58,231 nt of DNA from Bacteriovorax stolpii. GTDB taxonomy: Bacteria; Bdellovibrionota; Bacteriovoracia; Bacteriovoracales; Bacteriovoracaceae. The position numbers and the translations under genes are program-made. The stretch lies in NCBI GenBank assembly GCA_945860895.1, contig CAMASK010000009.1:1-58231 (forward strand), written 5' to 3'. Shown one piece after another: positions 43,961 to 53,106 of this stretch. Every line of letters begins with the position of its first letter. The stretch's first letter is position 1. Below the pieces are notes generated by a model. It was not told the DNA's origin. It saw nothing but the letters and a program-made list of their open reading frames with translations, and did no database searches.

Positions 43961-44897
43961 TCATATCGATTACTACGTCTGCGAGATTTTTCTTGTGGGC
44001 GTAGCTGACTTCTACTAATAGTCCCGGACAAGTAATATTCACTTCAGAAATTGCATCACCTAAAATATCAAAAGCTACCCAATCAACTCCATGACCAATT
44101 AATTCATTCACTATCAGCTCACACCTCTCGGCAGCGATCTTTGATAATGGGTGAGGTCCGAAAGTTGCACCTTGGGCGATATTAGAGAGAAATTCGCCGT
44201 CCTTAGGTGTCTTAAGAATAGTGCCGATTTCTTTGCCCTTGAAAAACAAGGAACGAATTTCTCCTTTAGTGACCGAATGATCATAAGGCTGAACAATGAC
44301 TGGCCCATTGAGCTCATTTACTTTTTCTACGAAACGCTCTTCCCAACCAGTGACAGGCCACTTTTCTACTCCTAACCCACTATAAAGATCCATAGGCTTT
44401 AAAATAAGAGCCTCTGGTTTGGGATTCAGACTTTGCACAAATTGCGCTGCCAGTTTGACATTGGAACCAACAAAACTCGCAAGAGCTCCTTGCGAGCGAT
44501 AGGCATAAAGCTTTTCATTAAACTGCATGATTCCGCGCGGGTGATTTAGAACTTGAATTCCCATTTCCACTAAATTATCCAGCATCCAAAGGATACGCAG
44601 ATAACGGCTATCAAAAGGTGGATCAAGGCGCATATGAATTAAATCTTGTGAGTTTAGCTCAATGACTTTGGCACCAGTGGTTTCAAAAGAAGCGAGATAA
44701 ATTCCATCTTCTTTTACCGATCCTTTAAAGGAATGGACCGTTAGTTTTTGCGTACCTTGATTATGAATCGCAAAATCTTTTTCAAAAAAAACAAAACACT
44801 CGATGCCTCGTCTTTGCATGGCAAGTGCCAGCATCAAGGAAGAATCTTTTTTGATATTTAATTTTTCGATCGGGTCAATCAAGAGCAAGTGGCGCAT
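43944..44897 (-). CDS. gshB: Glutathione synthetase
   Basis: ATP-grasp ligase that joins gamma-glutamylcysteine and glycine; 317 residues, as in E. coli. The start (D-P-I-E-K-L-N-I-K-K-D-S-S-L) closely follows E. coli GshB (D-P-I-A-N-I-N-I-K-K-D-S-S). Other matches are M-R-L-D-P-P-F-D, L-I-L-K-P-M-D-L-Y-S-G-L-G-V and E-V-N-I-T-C-P-G. It overlaps the end of the aminopeptidase gene by 23 bases. gshA is not in this window. Glyoxalase II at 4.2 kb fits glutathione use. Confidence 0.93.
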   Translation of the reverse strand: MRHLLLIDPIEKLNIKKDSSLMLALAMQRRGIECFVFFEKDFAIHNQGTQKLTVHSFKGSVKEDGIYLASFETTGAKVIELNSQDLIHMRLDPPFDSRYLRILWMLDNLVEMGIQVLNHPRGIMQFNEKLYAYRSQGALASFVGSNVKLAAQFVQSLNPKPEALILKPMDLYSGLGVEKWPVTGWEERFVEKVNELNGPVIVQPYDHSVTKGEIRSLFFKGKEIGTILKTPKDGEFLSNIAQGATFGPHPLSKIAAERCELIVNELIGHGVDWVAFDILGDAISEVNITCPGLLVEVSYAHKKNLADVVIDMINQKS

Positions 44898-45957
44898 TGG
44901 GTACCTTTACTTTGAGATATTCAGTGAAGCTTTCAATTTTATCCTGCTTTTGAAATGTCTTGTACTCGATCTTAAGCCAACTTAATAACCGTTTTAAGTC
45001 TAAATTTTTAGTTTTCTGCAAATCTTCCAGAAAACTTTGTTCTTCCTCATAAGTCATGAATGCCGCAAAACTAGCTTGATTCCATTTGTCTTTGAGCTCA
45101 CAGTCATCCATATTCATCTCAAGTTTAGCACAAAGAGATTGTAAATCAGGCTTAAGCACTTCATCCACGAATCGGGACGTTAAATCATCGGCAGTCTTAT
45201 CAGTAATAAAGCCACCAAGTTTGTTAAATTCGGCTTGAAGAATTCCAATCAATTCCACTACCCTCTTGTCGATCTTCGCTTCTTTTTCCTGCTTGGCACG
45301 ATAGTATTCAAGCTCAGTGCGTCCTTTAAAATACTCTTTCAACATTTCTTTCCCATAAAGATTCGCCAAATTCTCATTCAGGTCGACTTCATCTTTAATG
45401 AAGAAAACAGTGTGAAAAAGTTCATGAAAAACGAGTTCGGCCAATTCCACATCATCGTAATGAAAAAAAGAAGAAAGAATACGATCTTCTAAATACCCAA
45501 GAGTCGAATAAGCATAGACAGGCCGAATCCAGGTAACTAATTTCTCATCATCTTCAAGATCCCTGGCAAATTCTTGAGCAGAGTCGAGATTGAAAAATCC
45601 AATATAAGGGAAACTTCCCATAAAAGGGAATTCAAATTCGTGTGCCTTAATGACTGTTCGTGGACTCGCAATCACCAGATAAGTGACGGCCTTGTTTTCC
45701 AGCATCGTGGTCTTGGTATAAATAGAGGAAGGTTTTTTATTAAAGTAGTGATAGAAAAATTTCTTATATTCTTCCACTAAGACAATTTTCTTTTTGATTG
45801 ATTCAGAAATTTGAGGATTTTTTAGAACGTCTTCGTTTCTCTCTCCTCTCCATTGAAGCTTAACCTGACCAATCCCTTGCTCGGTTAAATAACCAAGCTT
45901 GGCACAGCCGCAATTAAGGCCAAGAATAAAAAGTAGAAAAAATGACGAAATTTTCAT
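44875..45957 (-). CDS. Predicted aminopeptidase lipoprotein, HExxH type
   Basis: About 360 residues, resembling the PF10023 putative aminopeptidase family (G-Q-V-K-L-Q-W-R-G-E-R, S-T-L-G-Y-L-E-D-R-I-L-S). The zinc motif is H-E-L-F-H at about 178-182, and a likely third ligand lies in N-E-N-L-A-N-L-Y-G. I choose the ATG at 45957 because it starts a lipoprotein signal (M-K-I-S-S-F-F-L-L-F-I-L-G-L-N-C-G-C); a TTG at 45990 is less likely. gshB overlaps its end, so the two are cotranscribed. Confidence 0.82.
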   Translation of the reverse strand: MKISSFFLLFILGLNCGCAKLGYLTEQGIGQVKLQWRGERNEDVLKNPQISESIKKKIVLVEEYKKFFYHYFNKKPSSIYTKTTMLENKAVTYLVIASPRTVIKAHEFEFPFMGSFPYIGFFNLDSAQEFARDLEDDEKLVTWIRPVYAYSTLGYLEDRILSSFFHYDDVELAELVFHELFHTVFFIKDEVDLNENLANLYGKEMLKEYFKGRTELEYYRAKQEKEAKIDKRVVELIGILQAEFNKLGGFITDKTADDLTSRFVDEVLKPDLQSLCAKLEMNMDDCELKDKWNQASFAAFMTYEEEQSFLEDLQKTKNLDLKRLLSWLKIEYKTFQKQDKIESFTEYLKVKVPNAPLALD

Positions 45958-46012
45958 ATGAATTTCATCATCATATGAACCGGTTCTCAAAGCAACCTTT
46001 CTTTGCCCAACC

Positions 46013-46378
46013 CTAATAGTCAGATGAGCTTTTTTGACTTAAAACAAAGAAGGTCACACCAACCAGAAGACCGGTTGTCCCTACCTTAACCAGAGTAGGG
46101 ATGTTGGTATTGATCCAGATTAAACTTAAAGAGATGACAACAGATGTAGCACAAATAAACTTGGCGCGAGGATTAATCACTCGAGTTGTTTGCCAATCAG
46201 TGATGGCCTGCCCGGCAAAAGGAAGACTTAGAATCCAGTGATGAAAACGGGGTGAAGATTTAGAAAAAAGAAATGCCGATAAAATTAAAAAGGGTGTCGT
46301 TGGAAGAATTGGTAAAAATGCGCCAATCACACCAAGTGTGAAACTAATCCAGGCCAGGCATATTAAAATCCATTTCAC
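46013..46378 (-). CDS. YbaN/DUF454 family inner-membrane protein
   Basis: A 121-residue protein with three or four membrane helices. The start (W-I-L-I-C-L-A-W-I-S-F-T-L-G-V-I-G-A-F-L), followed by P-I-L-P-T-T-P-F-L-I-L-S-A-F-L-F, is the DUF454 signature. Function of the family is not known. It overlaps the end of miaB by four bases (ATGA). Confidence 0.88.
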   Translation of the reverse strand: MKWILICLAWISFTLGVIGAFLPILPTTPFLILSAFLFSKSSPRFHHWILSLPFAGQAITDWQTTRVINPRAKFICATSVVISLSLIWINTNIPTLVKVGTTGLLVGVTFFVLSQKSSSDY

Positions 46379-47796
46379 GTTAAGTTCTTACCTAATCCAC
46401 GAATAAATTTACCTTGCGTAGAAAGTGCAGTCACCGATGTGATCTCTACATCAACCCAATGCCATAAATAATCTTTCTCTGGAATATCCCCTTCAAAGTG
46501 AACTAAGCGGTGACAGGATGTTCTGCCATTCCATTTCTTGATGCCCTTAGAAATGTTCTGAGCTTCAACAAGAACACGATAAGTTTTTCCAATCATCTGA
46601 CTGCGAAGAGCCGCCTGAATCTTCATTTGCTTATCTTGAATTTCTTTCAAACGACGAAGGCGGATATCATCAGTCAAAACATCATTGATTCGAGTGGCCT
46701 TGGTGCCTTTACGAGGAGAATAAGTATAGCCGTAGATAAAATCAAACTGGGCCTTATCAAGGAGATCTATTGTTGCCTGATGCTCTTCTTCAGTTTCATT
46801 AGGAAAGCCTGCAATCATATCAGTGGTGATAATGATTTCAGGATTTGCTTTACGCATTTTTTCCAAGAGTGTCAGGTAATGCTCGATCGTATACTCACGA
46901 AGCATGCGCTGAAGAACGGTATTAGAACCGGACTGAACCGGAAGATGTAAATGGTTGGCCAGTTTTTTGGCCGTGCGATGGGCTTCAACTAATTCATCAG
47001 TCACGTCATACGGATGAGAAGTTGTATAACGAAGTCTTTGTAGACCATTAATCTGATCAAGTTCATGAATCAGCTGGCCCAGTGATTCTCCATTGTCTTT
47101 TCCAAATGAATTTACATTTTGACCAAGAAGCATCACTTCTTGAATGCCTGAATATTCAACTAAACGCTGAACATCGGTCACGACTTCTTTGAGGCGACGT
47201 GATTTTTCACGTCCACGAGTAAAGGGCACAATACAATAAGAACAAAACTTATCGCAGCCTTTAATAATATTCACAAAGGCCATAGGAGTGCCTTGAGTGA
47301 TTTTAGTTTCAATGGAATAGTTATCGGATTTGTCCCAGGCAGTAACAGTGAACTTTTTCTCACCAGCATAGGCCCGATAAACCATCTCACCAATGTTGTC
47401 GATCACATCAGTTCCGAAAGCAAAATCGAGCTGCTTATATTTTTTAACCAGCTCCTTGCCTTCAGTCTGTGCAATACAACCACCGGCCGCAATGATCACA
47501 TCTTTCTTGAAACCAGTTTCCGGATCAATAGAAGGATTTTCCATGATGTGTTTAGTTTCACCAAGGGCGGAATAAAATTTTTGATTTGCGAGATCACGAA
47601 CAGCACAGGTGTTAAAAATCACCAGATCAGCGTCCCGCTGTTCAGTGGTTAATGTGAAGTTCAAGTTACTCAGATGAGATACAATCCTTTCGGAGTCATG
47701 ATAGTTCATCTGACAGCCGTAAGTTTTCATCCATACTTTACGAGGAGGAAAGTCGAGCTCCCCCACTTTCACGGAAGGAGTAGGCGCGTTTTGCAT
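46375..47796 (-). CDS. miaB: tRNA-2-methylthio-N6-dimethylallyladenosine synthase
   Basis: Radical-SAM enzyme of 473 residues that adds the 2-methylthio group to i6A37 of tRNAs reading UNN codons. The N-terminal cluster cysteines lie in T-Y-G-C-Q-M-N, F-N-T-C-A-V-R and A-A-G-G-C-I-A-Q. The radical-SAM C-x-x-x-C-x-x-C is in K-G-C-D-K-F-C-S-Y-C-I-V, and a TRAM domain is at the end. AAGGG precedes the ATG. ybaN is coupled to it. Confidence 0.95.
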   Translation of the reverse strand: MQNAPTPSVKVGELDFPPRKVWMKTYGCQMNYHDSERIVSHLSNLNFTLTTEQRDADLVIFNTCAVRDLANQKFYSALGETKHIMENPSIDPETGFKKDVIIAAGGCIAQTEGKELVKKYKQLDFAFGTDVIDNIGEMVYRAYAGEKKFTVTAWDKSDNYSIETKITQGTPMAFVNIIKGCDKFCSYCIVPFTRGREKSRRLKEVVTDVQRLVEYSGIQEVMLLGQNVNSFGKDNGESLGQLIHELDQINGLQRLRYTTSHPYDVTDELVEAHRTAKKLANHLHLPVQSGSNTVLQRMLREYTIEHYLTLLEKMRKANPEIIITTDMIAGFPNETEEEHQATIDLLDKAQFDFIYGYTYSPRKGTKATRINDVLTDDIRLRRLKEIQDKQMKIQAALRSQMIGKTYRVLVEAQNISKGIKKWNGRTSCHRLVHFEGDIPEKDYLWHWVDVEITSVTALSTQGKFIRGLGKNLT

Positions 47797-47901
47797 AAAA
47801 TCCCTTAAAAGATTAGTTATTAAGCCTAAGACTAAGGGGTCTTAAATTTATGGCGCAATATAGCAATGGAAGAGTTTTAAGTAAAGAGAGTTACTACTTT
47901 A

Positions 47902-48504
47902 CTAAATAATTTCAAACTGAAGCGCAGCATAAAAACAAAGATTAAATATAAAGTGTAAAGCAATAGGTGCAAAAATCGAATGGAATCTCAGAAGGCCTTG
48001 GCCACAAATAACACCCAGAACAAATGTATAGAACACTTGAAATCCAATAAAAGGAACATATTCAATCGGTAAAACCGCCAATCCAACTAAATGAGAAAAA
48101 GCAAAAATCGAAGCTACCAGCATCGAAGTCACTCGCTTTCCACCAACATTTGCAATCAACACACGCTGGAATGTTTGACGAAACACCAGCTCTTCCAAAA
48201 CTGGAGCAAATAATAAAAGGTGCCATTCTAAATTCTGAACTAAGCGAAATGGAATCTCAATTTCCATATACCAAATAGCCCCGATAGCACCAGCTGCAAG
48301 AGCGACAACTTCACCAATTGCCTTCAAGGTATTGAGATTAATATTCCATTTGAATTTCCAGGGAAGACGAAAGAAAAACGAAACACCAAGGGCAAACAGC
48401 AGATCAAAAACATAAGAAAATGAGATAGTTGAGGGAATTTTTTGCCATGGGAGTCCCCATGAAAATCCAAAATAAATTATGACGAGTACAAAAAAACTGA
48501 TCAA
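47902..48504 (-). CDS. CPBP-family intramembrane metalloprotease
   Basis: A 200-residue multi-pass membrane protein with the CPBP (Rce1/abortive-phage-infection-like) motifs E-E-L-V-F-R-Q, F-A-F-S-H-L and H-F-I-F-N. Related proteins cleave membrane peptides or prenylated proteins; bacterial ones are often linked to bacteriocin immunity, but the substrate here is unknown. It is the last of a five-gene overlapping run and overlaps the preceding gene by four bases. Confidence 0.85.
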   Translation of the reverse strand: MISFFVLVIIYFGFSWGLPWQKIPSTISFSYVFDLLFALGVSFFFRLPWKFKWNINLNTLKAIGEVVALAAGAIGAIWYMEIEIPFRLVQNLEWHLLLFAPVLEELVFRQTFQRVLIANVGGKRVTSMLVASIFAFSHLVGLAVLPIEYVPFIGFQVFYTFVLGVICGQGLLRFHSIFAPIALHFIFNLCFYAALQFEII

Positions 48505-49214
48505 CTGATTTCTCCAACTTTAGCAATTCGATGCACAAGTTTGACTATTTCATCATAGATTTGCGGTTTTGTAACTTTGATAATTTGTTGAAAAGTGGGT
48601 GTTTTGACTTCTCCTTGTCCTAAATTCTTGTCATCAAAGACTGCTATTTGCAGGGTAAAGTCAGAATGAAAGTAACAAAAGATGTCCAGATTGAAGGCGA
48701 TAATCCTTAAGACATTTTGCTCTGAATTTGGTTCTTTGCCAGAAAAAATAGCAGCAGTGAGGATTAAATCAGGACGATTTTCAAATTGATCCAATGCTCG
48801 CATTAAAGTGCCAAGACTCGCCTGAATCCATTGTAGTGCTCGGGTTTCGTTCTGATAATCAATGGTGGTGGCTCCGGAAACTGGAGTTAATAAAAATTCA
48901 TGCTGACTCTCGAGACTTTGCTTAATAGTAGAATGAAGACATAGATTCATAAGTTGCTTAAACTCTGGATGACTTTCCGGAATCCTGCGCTTGCGCATTA
49001 ATTTTAAATTTTTAAAAAATTTAACTTCATCCCTTCCATTGCGTGACCATTCAATACTTTCGATTTCTTTTTTATGAACTTCTAAGGTCCACAACCTTTC
49101 AGAGGGATCTTTCAAATCGTAATTCCAACTCACTGAACGCCAAGTGGATCCTTCAGGAATAAAATTCAAAAATAAATCACGAGGATCTTTGCCTATAAAA
49201 TTAAAAAAACTCAT
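48501..49214 (-). CDS. Hypothetical protein
   Basis: A 237-residue soluble protein (start F-F-N-F-I-G-K-D-P-R-D-L-F-L-N-F) with mixed alpha/beta structure and no motif that I recognise. Trp and Phe residues are frequent. It overlaps both neighbours by four bases (ATGA), so it is made together with the GNAT and CPBP proteins. Confidence 0.6.
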   Translation of the reverse strand: MSFFNFIGKDPRDLFLNFIPEGSTWRSVSWNYDLKDPSERLWTLEVHKKEIESIEWSRNGRDEVKFFKNLKLMRKRRIPESHPEFKQLMNLCLHSTIKQSLESQHEFLLTPVSGATTIDYQNETRALQWIQASLGTLMRALDQFENRPDLILTAAIFSGKEPNSEQNVLRIIAFNLDIFCYFHSDFTLQIAVFDDKNLGQGEVKTPTFQQIIKVTKPQIYDEIVKLVHRIAKVGEIS

Positions 49215-49678
49215 TTTAGCACTTTTCCTAAACTGTATTCATGATAACCGGGAGCTTCATGATCAGGATGATATCCCTCAATGCTATAACCCTGCTTTAG
49301 TTTTATTTGAACCATTACGTGATTAAAATAATACACCGTACTCATGACTTTTTTGACACCAATTCGTTGGCATTCATCCTCAATTGCCTGAGACAAATAT
49401 TTTCCGAGTTTTAATCCACGAAATTCTTTGAAAATTGTGGTTTTGATAGTTTCTGCCAGTGTGGGAGTTTTTAAGGAGTATCCAGTGATTCCAATTTGTT
49501 TTCCATTGTTAAAGGCGCGGAAATAGACCACACTAGCGGCCATAATTTTTTCTTTCGTTGGAAGCCATGGAGACTTAGAGTAATATTCGTTCACTACGTC
49601 TAAAATTTCCTGAGCTTCGAGCGAATTTTTTAAATCGTAGGGTTTTAACGTAAGAAGTGGTTCCAGATATTCTCCCAT
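49211..49678 (-). CDS. GNAT-family N-acetyltransferase
   Basis: A 155-residue acetyltransferase of the GNAT fold. The acetyl-CoA loop is near F-K-E-F-R-G-L-K-L-G-K-Y-L-S-Q-A (R-G-x-x-x-G-x type) followed by an I-E-D-E-C helix. Substrate unknown. It overlaps the LOG gene by 34 bases and lacks a clear ribosome site. Confidence 0.8.
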   Translation of the reverse strand: MGEYLEPLLTLKPYDLKNSLEAQEILDVVNEYYSKSPWLPTKEKIMAASVVYFRAFNNGKQIGITGYSLKTPTLAETIKTTIFKEFRGLKLGKYLSQAIEDECQRIGVKKVMSTVYYFNHVMVQIKLKQGYSIEGYHPDHEAPGYHEYSLGKVLK

Positions 49679-50181
49679 TTATCAGACGAGTAAATAAGGT
49701 CTCGATCCGCCTGTTTTACTAGACCCTCTAAAACTGCGTGATCCAGAAATTTCAAAAGATGATCAAAGTATCCGCTTATGTTCAGGATAGCTATTGGTTT
49801 CTGGTGAAGTCCTAATTGCCTCCAGGTCACAATTTCAAATAATTCATCCAAGGTTCCCATCCCACCAGGAAAGATAAGAAAAGCATCTGAAAGTTTATAC
49901 ATCATCTGTTTTCTTTCATGCATATCTTTGGTCACATGAAGCTCACTCAATCCTGCATGGGCCACTTCTTTTTTCATTAAGTGTTGGGGAATGACGCCAG
50001 TGACTCTTCCACCCTTGGCCATTAAGTCTGTGGCCAGAGTTCCCATAACTCCAATGGCTGCTCCTCCATAAACCAGTTCAATGTTCTTTTGAAAAAAATC
50101 GCTCATGATTTCTTTTGCCAGCACTTCAACAGTGGTATCCCGACTGGAATTGGCCCCGCAAAAAATACAAATTTTCATCAC
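49645..50181 (-). CDS. LOG-family protein (Rossman-fold nucleotide phosphoribohydrolase-like)
   Basis: A 178-residue protein of the LONELY GUY/TIGR00730 family, with Y-G-G-A-A-I-G-V-M-G and P-G-G-M-G-T-L-D-E-L-F-E-I. Family members hydrolyse nucleoside 5'-monophosphates at the base-ribose bond; plant ones activate cytokinins. In bacteria the role is often unclear. Overlaps ispZ-like gene by four bases and GNAT gene by 34 bases. Confidence 0.9.
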   Translation of the reverse strand: MMKICIFCGANSSRDTTVEVLAKEIMSDFFQKNIELVYGGAAIGVMGTLATDLMAKGGRVTGVIPQHLMKKEVAHAGLSELHVTKDMHERKQMMYKLSDAFLIFPGGMGTLDELFEIVTWRQLGLHQKPIAILNISGYFDHLLKFLDHAVLEGLVKQADRDLIYSSDKWENIWNHFLR

Positions 50182-50741
50182 TTCTTACCTTTTAAATGAA
50201 ATCGTAAAAAAATAATCTCCATAATCATGAAAGCCCCGAAGGCAATATAGAATCCCCCCGTTTTCCAAAAAATCCAGCTAGAAGTTGTATCATAAATTGC
50301 AACCTTTGCCATAAAGGCAGCAAATCCTAAAAGAAAAATCGAGATGTGCCATTCCAGCAATTTATAAACAGGCCCTGGTAAAGGAGGTGTTTGTCCCATG
50401 TCGTTCAACATATCGAGCATCAAGGAATGGCCTTTAAACTTTTTATAGAAAAGGAAACTTGAAACGCCAACTCCGGTAAATGTAGGTTGAAGTTTGAACC
50501 ACACGCCTTCTTTGGCAATTAATGAAATAATACCAAGTACCACCACTAAAAAAATATTCACTTTTGAAAGAGTATGAACATGGCCTGTGAAATATTTTTC
50601 AAAGAGCATTTCCAGAATACCAAGAATGATGCCACCAATGAGAGCAATTTCCAATGTATAATAGGTTTCCAGATACCAATATCCGACGGCAGGAATAAAG
50701 GATAAAAGAAAATAAGGCTTACTTTTATTGGGCGTAGTCAT
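50178..50741 (-). CDS. IspZ/YciB-family inner-membrane septation protein
   Basis: A 187-residue membrane protein with about five helices. K-P-Y-F-L-L-S-F-I-P-A-V-G-Y-W-Y at the start and the K-F-K-G-H-S-L-M-L-D-M-L region fit YciB/IspZ (intracellular septation A). The family affects cell-envelope integrity and septation. I prefer the ATG at 50741 over a TTG at 50747. It is the second gene after the WYL regulator, with only ten bases between them. Confidence 0.82.
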   Translation of the reverse strand: MTTPNKSKPYFLLSFIPAVGYWYLETYYTLEIALIGGIILGILEMLFEKYFTGHVHTLSKVNIFLVVVLGIISLIAKEGVWFKLQPTFTGVGVSSFLFYKKFKGHSLMLDMLNDMGQTPPLPGPVYKLLEWHISIFLLGFAAFMAKVAIYDTTSSWIFWKTGGFYIAFGAFMIMEIIFLRFHLKGKK

Positions 50742-50751
50742 GCCCAATATA

Positions 50752-51702
50752 CTACGCGACTTTTCTTAGTTTTTCTTCACAATACATCAAGAATTCATCT
50801 TTGAATTTACCGGGGTCAAGGATTTCTACTTTAGTTCCCAGGACTAAAAGCCAATCAAACAAAGCGTCACACGGCTCCACGTAAGCTGCCCAAATAAGGT
50901 CTCCATTAGGATTTGTGATCATGCAAGGTTTTCCCAGAAAATGATGGTCCGGAAATAAATTAACACTTTGAGGGTCATGAATCTTGAGAATTAAACGAGT
51001 TTCTTTTTCACTCATAGATCTGATAGCTGCTATAAACTCTTCAACTTCAAAATTTGAAATAATGCCTTGAGATTCTGATTCAATTAAAATTATATTTGAA
51101 ACTTCATTAATTGCAATAACAACTAAGCAGTGATCATTTGAATCTTCGGCGATCATTGATAATTTGCCTTCGAGGTGAATTATTTTGCAAGGATAAATGC
51201 TATAGTTTTTTCCAGAAACTGTTTCAAGATTTACCATGGATTTCTTTTCTGCAGCTTTCTCTAAATTTATGAGCAGAGGTTGCTGTTTCTCACTTACTTG
51301 AACATCCCATTGATCGAGTTGGTTCAATAATTCCATCACGGCATTAATAGGGCCATTATCAGTCATCTTTTTCTTAAGTGTATGTAGGCCTGGATTTTTC
51401 AGAATTTGTATCGGGGTCACTTGAGTCATTAGATGATTCAAGGCTATCCATTCAGAAGGGGTTAAGGGCAGCATATACTCAATCGCGTTGGCATCGATAT
51501 CCACCATACACTCATTGCCCTCTTTATAGACATGAGCCCCCATTCCACCGGGGAAGATTTGTCGCAGAAAAACCTCAGTATCTGCACTTGAGAGTCCCAT
51601 TTCTAAGGCTAAATCCTTCAAACTTATGGTCCCCTGCTTTTCACCGATAGCAATGAGTTTCCTAATAGCATCATGGGAGATCTTAGAACCGTTACCTTTC
51701 AT
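50752..51702 (-). CDS. WYL-domain transcriptional regulator
   Basis: A 316-residue regulator: a helix-turn-helix in the first 55 residues (I-S-L-K-D-L-A-L-E-M-G-L-S-S-A), then a WYL domain (N-Y-S-I-Y-P-C-K-I-I-H-L-E-G-K-L-S-M-I-A-E) and a C-terminal extension (W-A-A-Y-V-E-P-C-D-A-L-F). WYL proteins sense ligands, often nucleic acid or nucleotide signals. It heads the run of six minus-strand genes down to the CPBP protease and may control it. Confidence 0.82.
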   Translation of the reverse strand: MKGNGSKISHDAIRKLIAIGEKQGTISLKDLALEMGLSSADTEVFLRQIFPGGMGAHVYKEGNECMVDIDANAIEYMLPLTPSEWIALNHLMTQVTPIQILKNPGLHTLKKKMTDNGPINAVMELLNQLDQWDVQVSEKQQPLLINLEKAAEKKSMVNLETVSGKNYSIYPCKIIHLEGKLSMIAEDSNDHCLVVIAINEVSNIILIESESQGIISNFEVEEFIAAIRSMSEKETRLILKIHDPQSVNLFPDHHFLGKPCMITNPNGDLIWAAYVEPCDALFDWLLVLGTKVEILDPGKFKDEFLMYCEEKLRKVA

Positions 51703-51787
51703 AGCACCTCTTTCCTGACTATACTTATCGGATAATCCTCGTTAACTCTTTAGTGCAAAATATAAGGTTTGCTAGGATAATAGGCTT

Positions 51788-52276
51788 ATGTTGTGGAATT
51801 CTTTATTAAAAAATCCGATTTTAACCATAGGAATAATAATGTTCGGGCTATTCCTTTACCAAGTAGGAGTTAAGGAAAAATGGAGTATCTTCAATAATGA
51901 TAAACTGATCGCCACTTCATGCCGTGGTGTCATTGTTAGACTGAAAAAGAAAGTCCCTGAGAACTGGCAGGTCTTTTGCGAAGGAAATAACTTAGCAGTC
52001 GAAATTAAAGAAATAGCGATTCCTGATAAGGCAAACAATTTACAACTTCTAATGTATCGTCAATTGGCAAATCACATGACTTTTATCGCTCGAATGTCCA
52101 CAATAGATATTCTTGAAAAAGTTGATTTCATTCGATTCAGAATCACTCATCCAAAATTAGTCATTAATGCAGTGACCGAAGGTAAGTATATTATCAAATT
52201 AGCGACTCTTGAAAACTCCGAGCATATCATGACTCATCTTAAGAGCACGGTTCAAGTCAAAGAAACGGTCAAATAA
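51788..52276 (+). CDS. Membrane-anchored hypothetical protein
   Basis: A 162-residue protein with one N-terminal membrane helix (I-L-T-I-G-I-I-M-F-G-L-F-L-Y-Q-V) and a soluble part of mixed alpha/beta type. No family recognised. It is divergent from the WYL gene, 85 bases away. Its 3' end overlaps the convergent pseudouridine synthase gene by 78 bases, an unusually long overlap. Confidence 0.6.
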   Translation: MLWNSLLKNPILTIGIIMFGLFLYQVGVKEKWSIFNNDKLIATSCRGVIVRLKKKVPENWQVFCEGNNLAVEIKEIAIPDKANNLQLLMYRQLANHMTFIARMSTIDILEKVDFIRFRITHPKLVINAVTEGKYIIKLATLENSEHIMTHLKSTVQVKETVK

Positions 52277-53101
52277 TTCCGCATTAGGGTCTTCCTGTAT
52301 TTCATCCCATTCATATCTGAGAGCGTGAAGATAAAGTCTATCGGCTTTCTCACCACCATATAGTTCATCTCCCAAAATAGGAAAACCCAGAATAGCAAGT
52401 TGAGCTCTGATCTGATGTCTTAAGCCAGAATTTAAGTTTACTAAAACCAGTGTCCGATTATTTTCGGAAAGAATTTTTCGAACCTCCAAAACACCTGCCG
52501 CTGCATCAACATGTGGATGCACATCTACTTTTTGTTTTGAGCCTTTCGCTCCAGAAGCCTTAAAGTAATGAATCCACTCTCCTTCTTTATCAAAGCCTTC
52601 GCCAACAATTGCCCAATAAAATTTACGTTTCATTTTTTCTTTAAACCCGATGCGCATCTTTTGAAAAAAATCTTCCGTTTTTGCCATTATCAAAATTCCG
52701 GAAGTTTCAAAATCGAGTCTAAAGATTAGTCCACGATCATAATTATTTTCATTTACCTTCAATGCTTCCCACTGATTTTTCTCAGCTAAAAAATTCAAAA
52801 CAGTGTTCTGATCCGAATAACATAGAGGGTGAGAATGAATGCCAGATGGTTTATGTACCACCAGATAATCATTAGTTTCTGAAAGCACTAAAGCTTTAGG
52901 TCCAACATAAACAGGATTAATTTTTAAATGATTCACTAAATCCAGAGGCAAACGAATTGTATCTTTTGCCCGAATGGCCCGATTCAATTCTTTATTTGAA
53001 AAATATTTTTTAAGAAGCTGACCAGAGCAATGGAATGTTTCCTGCAAGGCAGTTTTCTGAGTCGAAAAATCCTTAATCCAGGAAACTTCTAAATTCGCCA
53101 T
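52199..53101 (-). CDS. RluA-family pseudouridine synthase
   Basis: A 300-residue RNA-modifying enzyme. The catalytic aspartate is in F-R-L-D-F-E-T-S-G-I-L-I; R-H-Q-I-R-A-Q-L-A-I-L-G-F-P-I-L-G-D near the end is typical. It converts uridine to pseudouridine in rRNA or tRNA; the exact target cannot be told. It follows motB by five bases on the minus strand. Its end overlaps a convergent gene by 78 bases. Confidence 0.9.
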   Translation of the reverse strand: MANLEVSWIKDFSTQKTALQETFHCSGQLLKKYFSNKELNRAIRAKDTIRLPLDLVNHLKINPVYVGPKALVLSETNDYLVVHKPSGIHSHPLCYSDQNTVLNFLAEKNQWEALKVNENNYDRGLIFRLDFETSGILIMAKTEDFFQKMRIGFKEKMKRKFYWAIVGEGFDKEGEWIHYFKASGAKGSKQKVDVHPHVDAAAGVLEVRKILSENNRTLVLVNLNSGLRHQIRAQLAILGFPILGDELYGGEKADRLYLHALRYEWDEIQEDPNAELFDRFFDLNRALKMSHDMLGVFKSR

Positions 53102-53106
53102 AGTGA

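Noticed and set aside
47826-47850. Hairpin TAAGAC/GTCTTA as a terminator between the CPBP gene and miaB
   Set aside because: Short stem and no T-run on the minus strand; termination is not supported.
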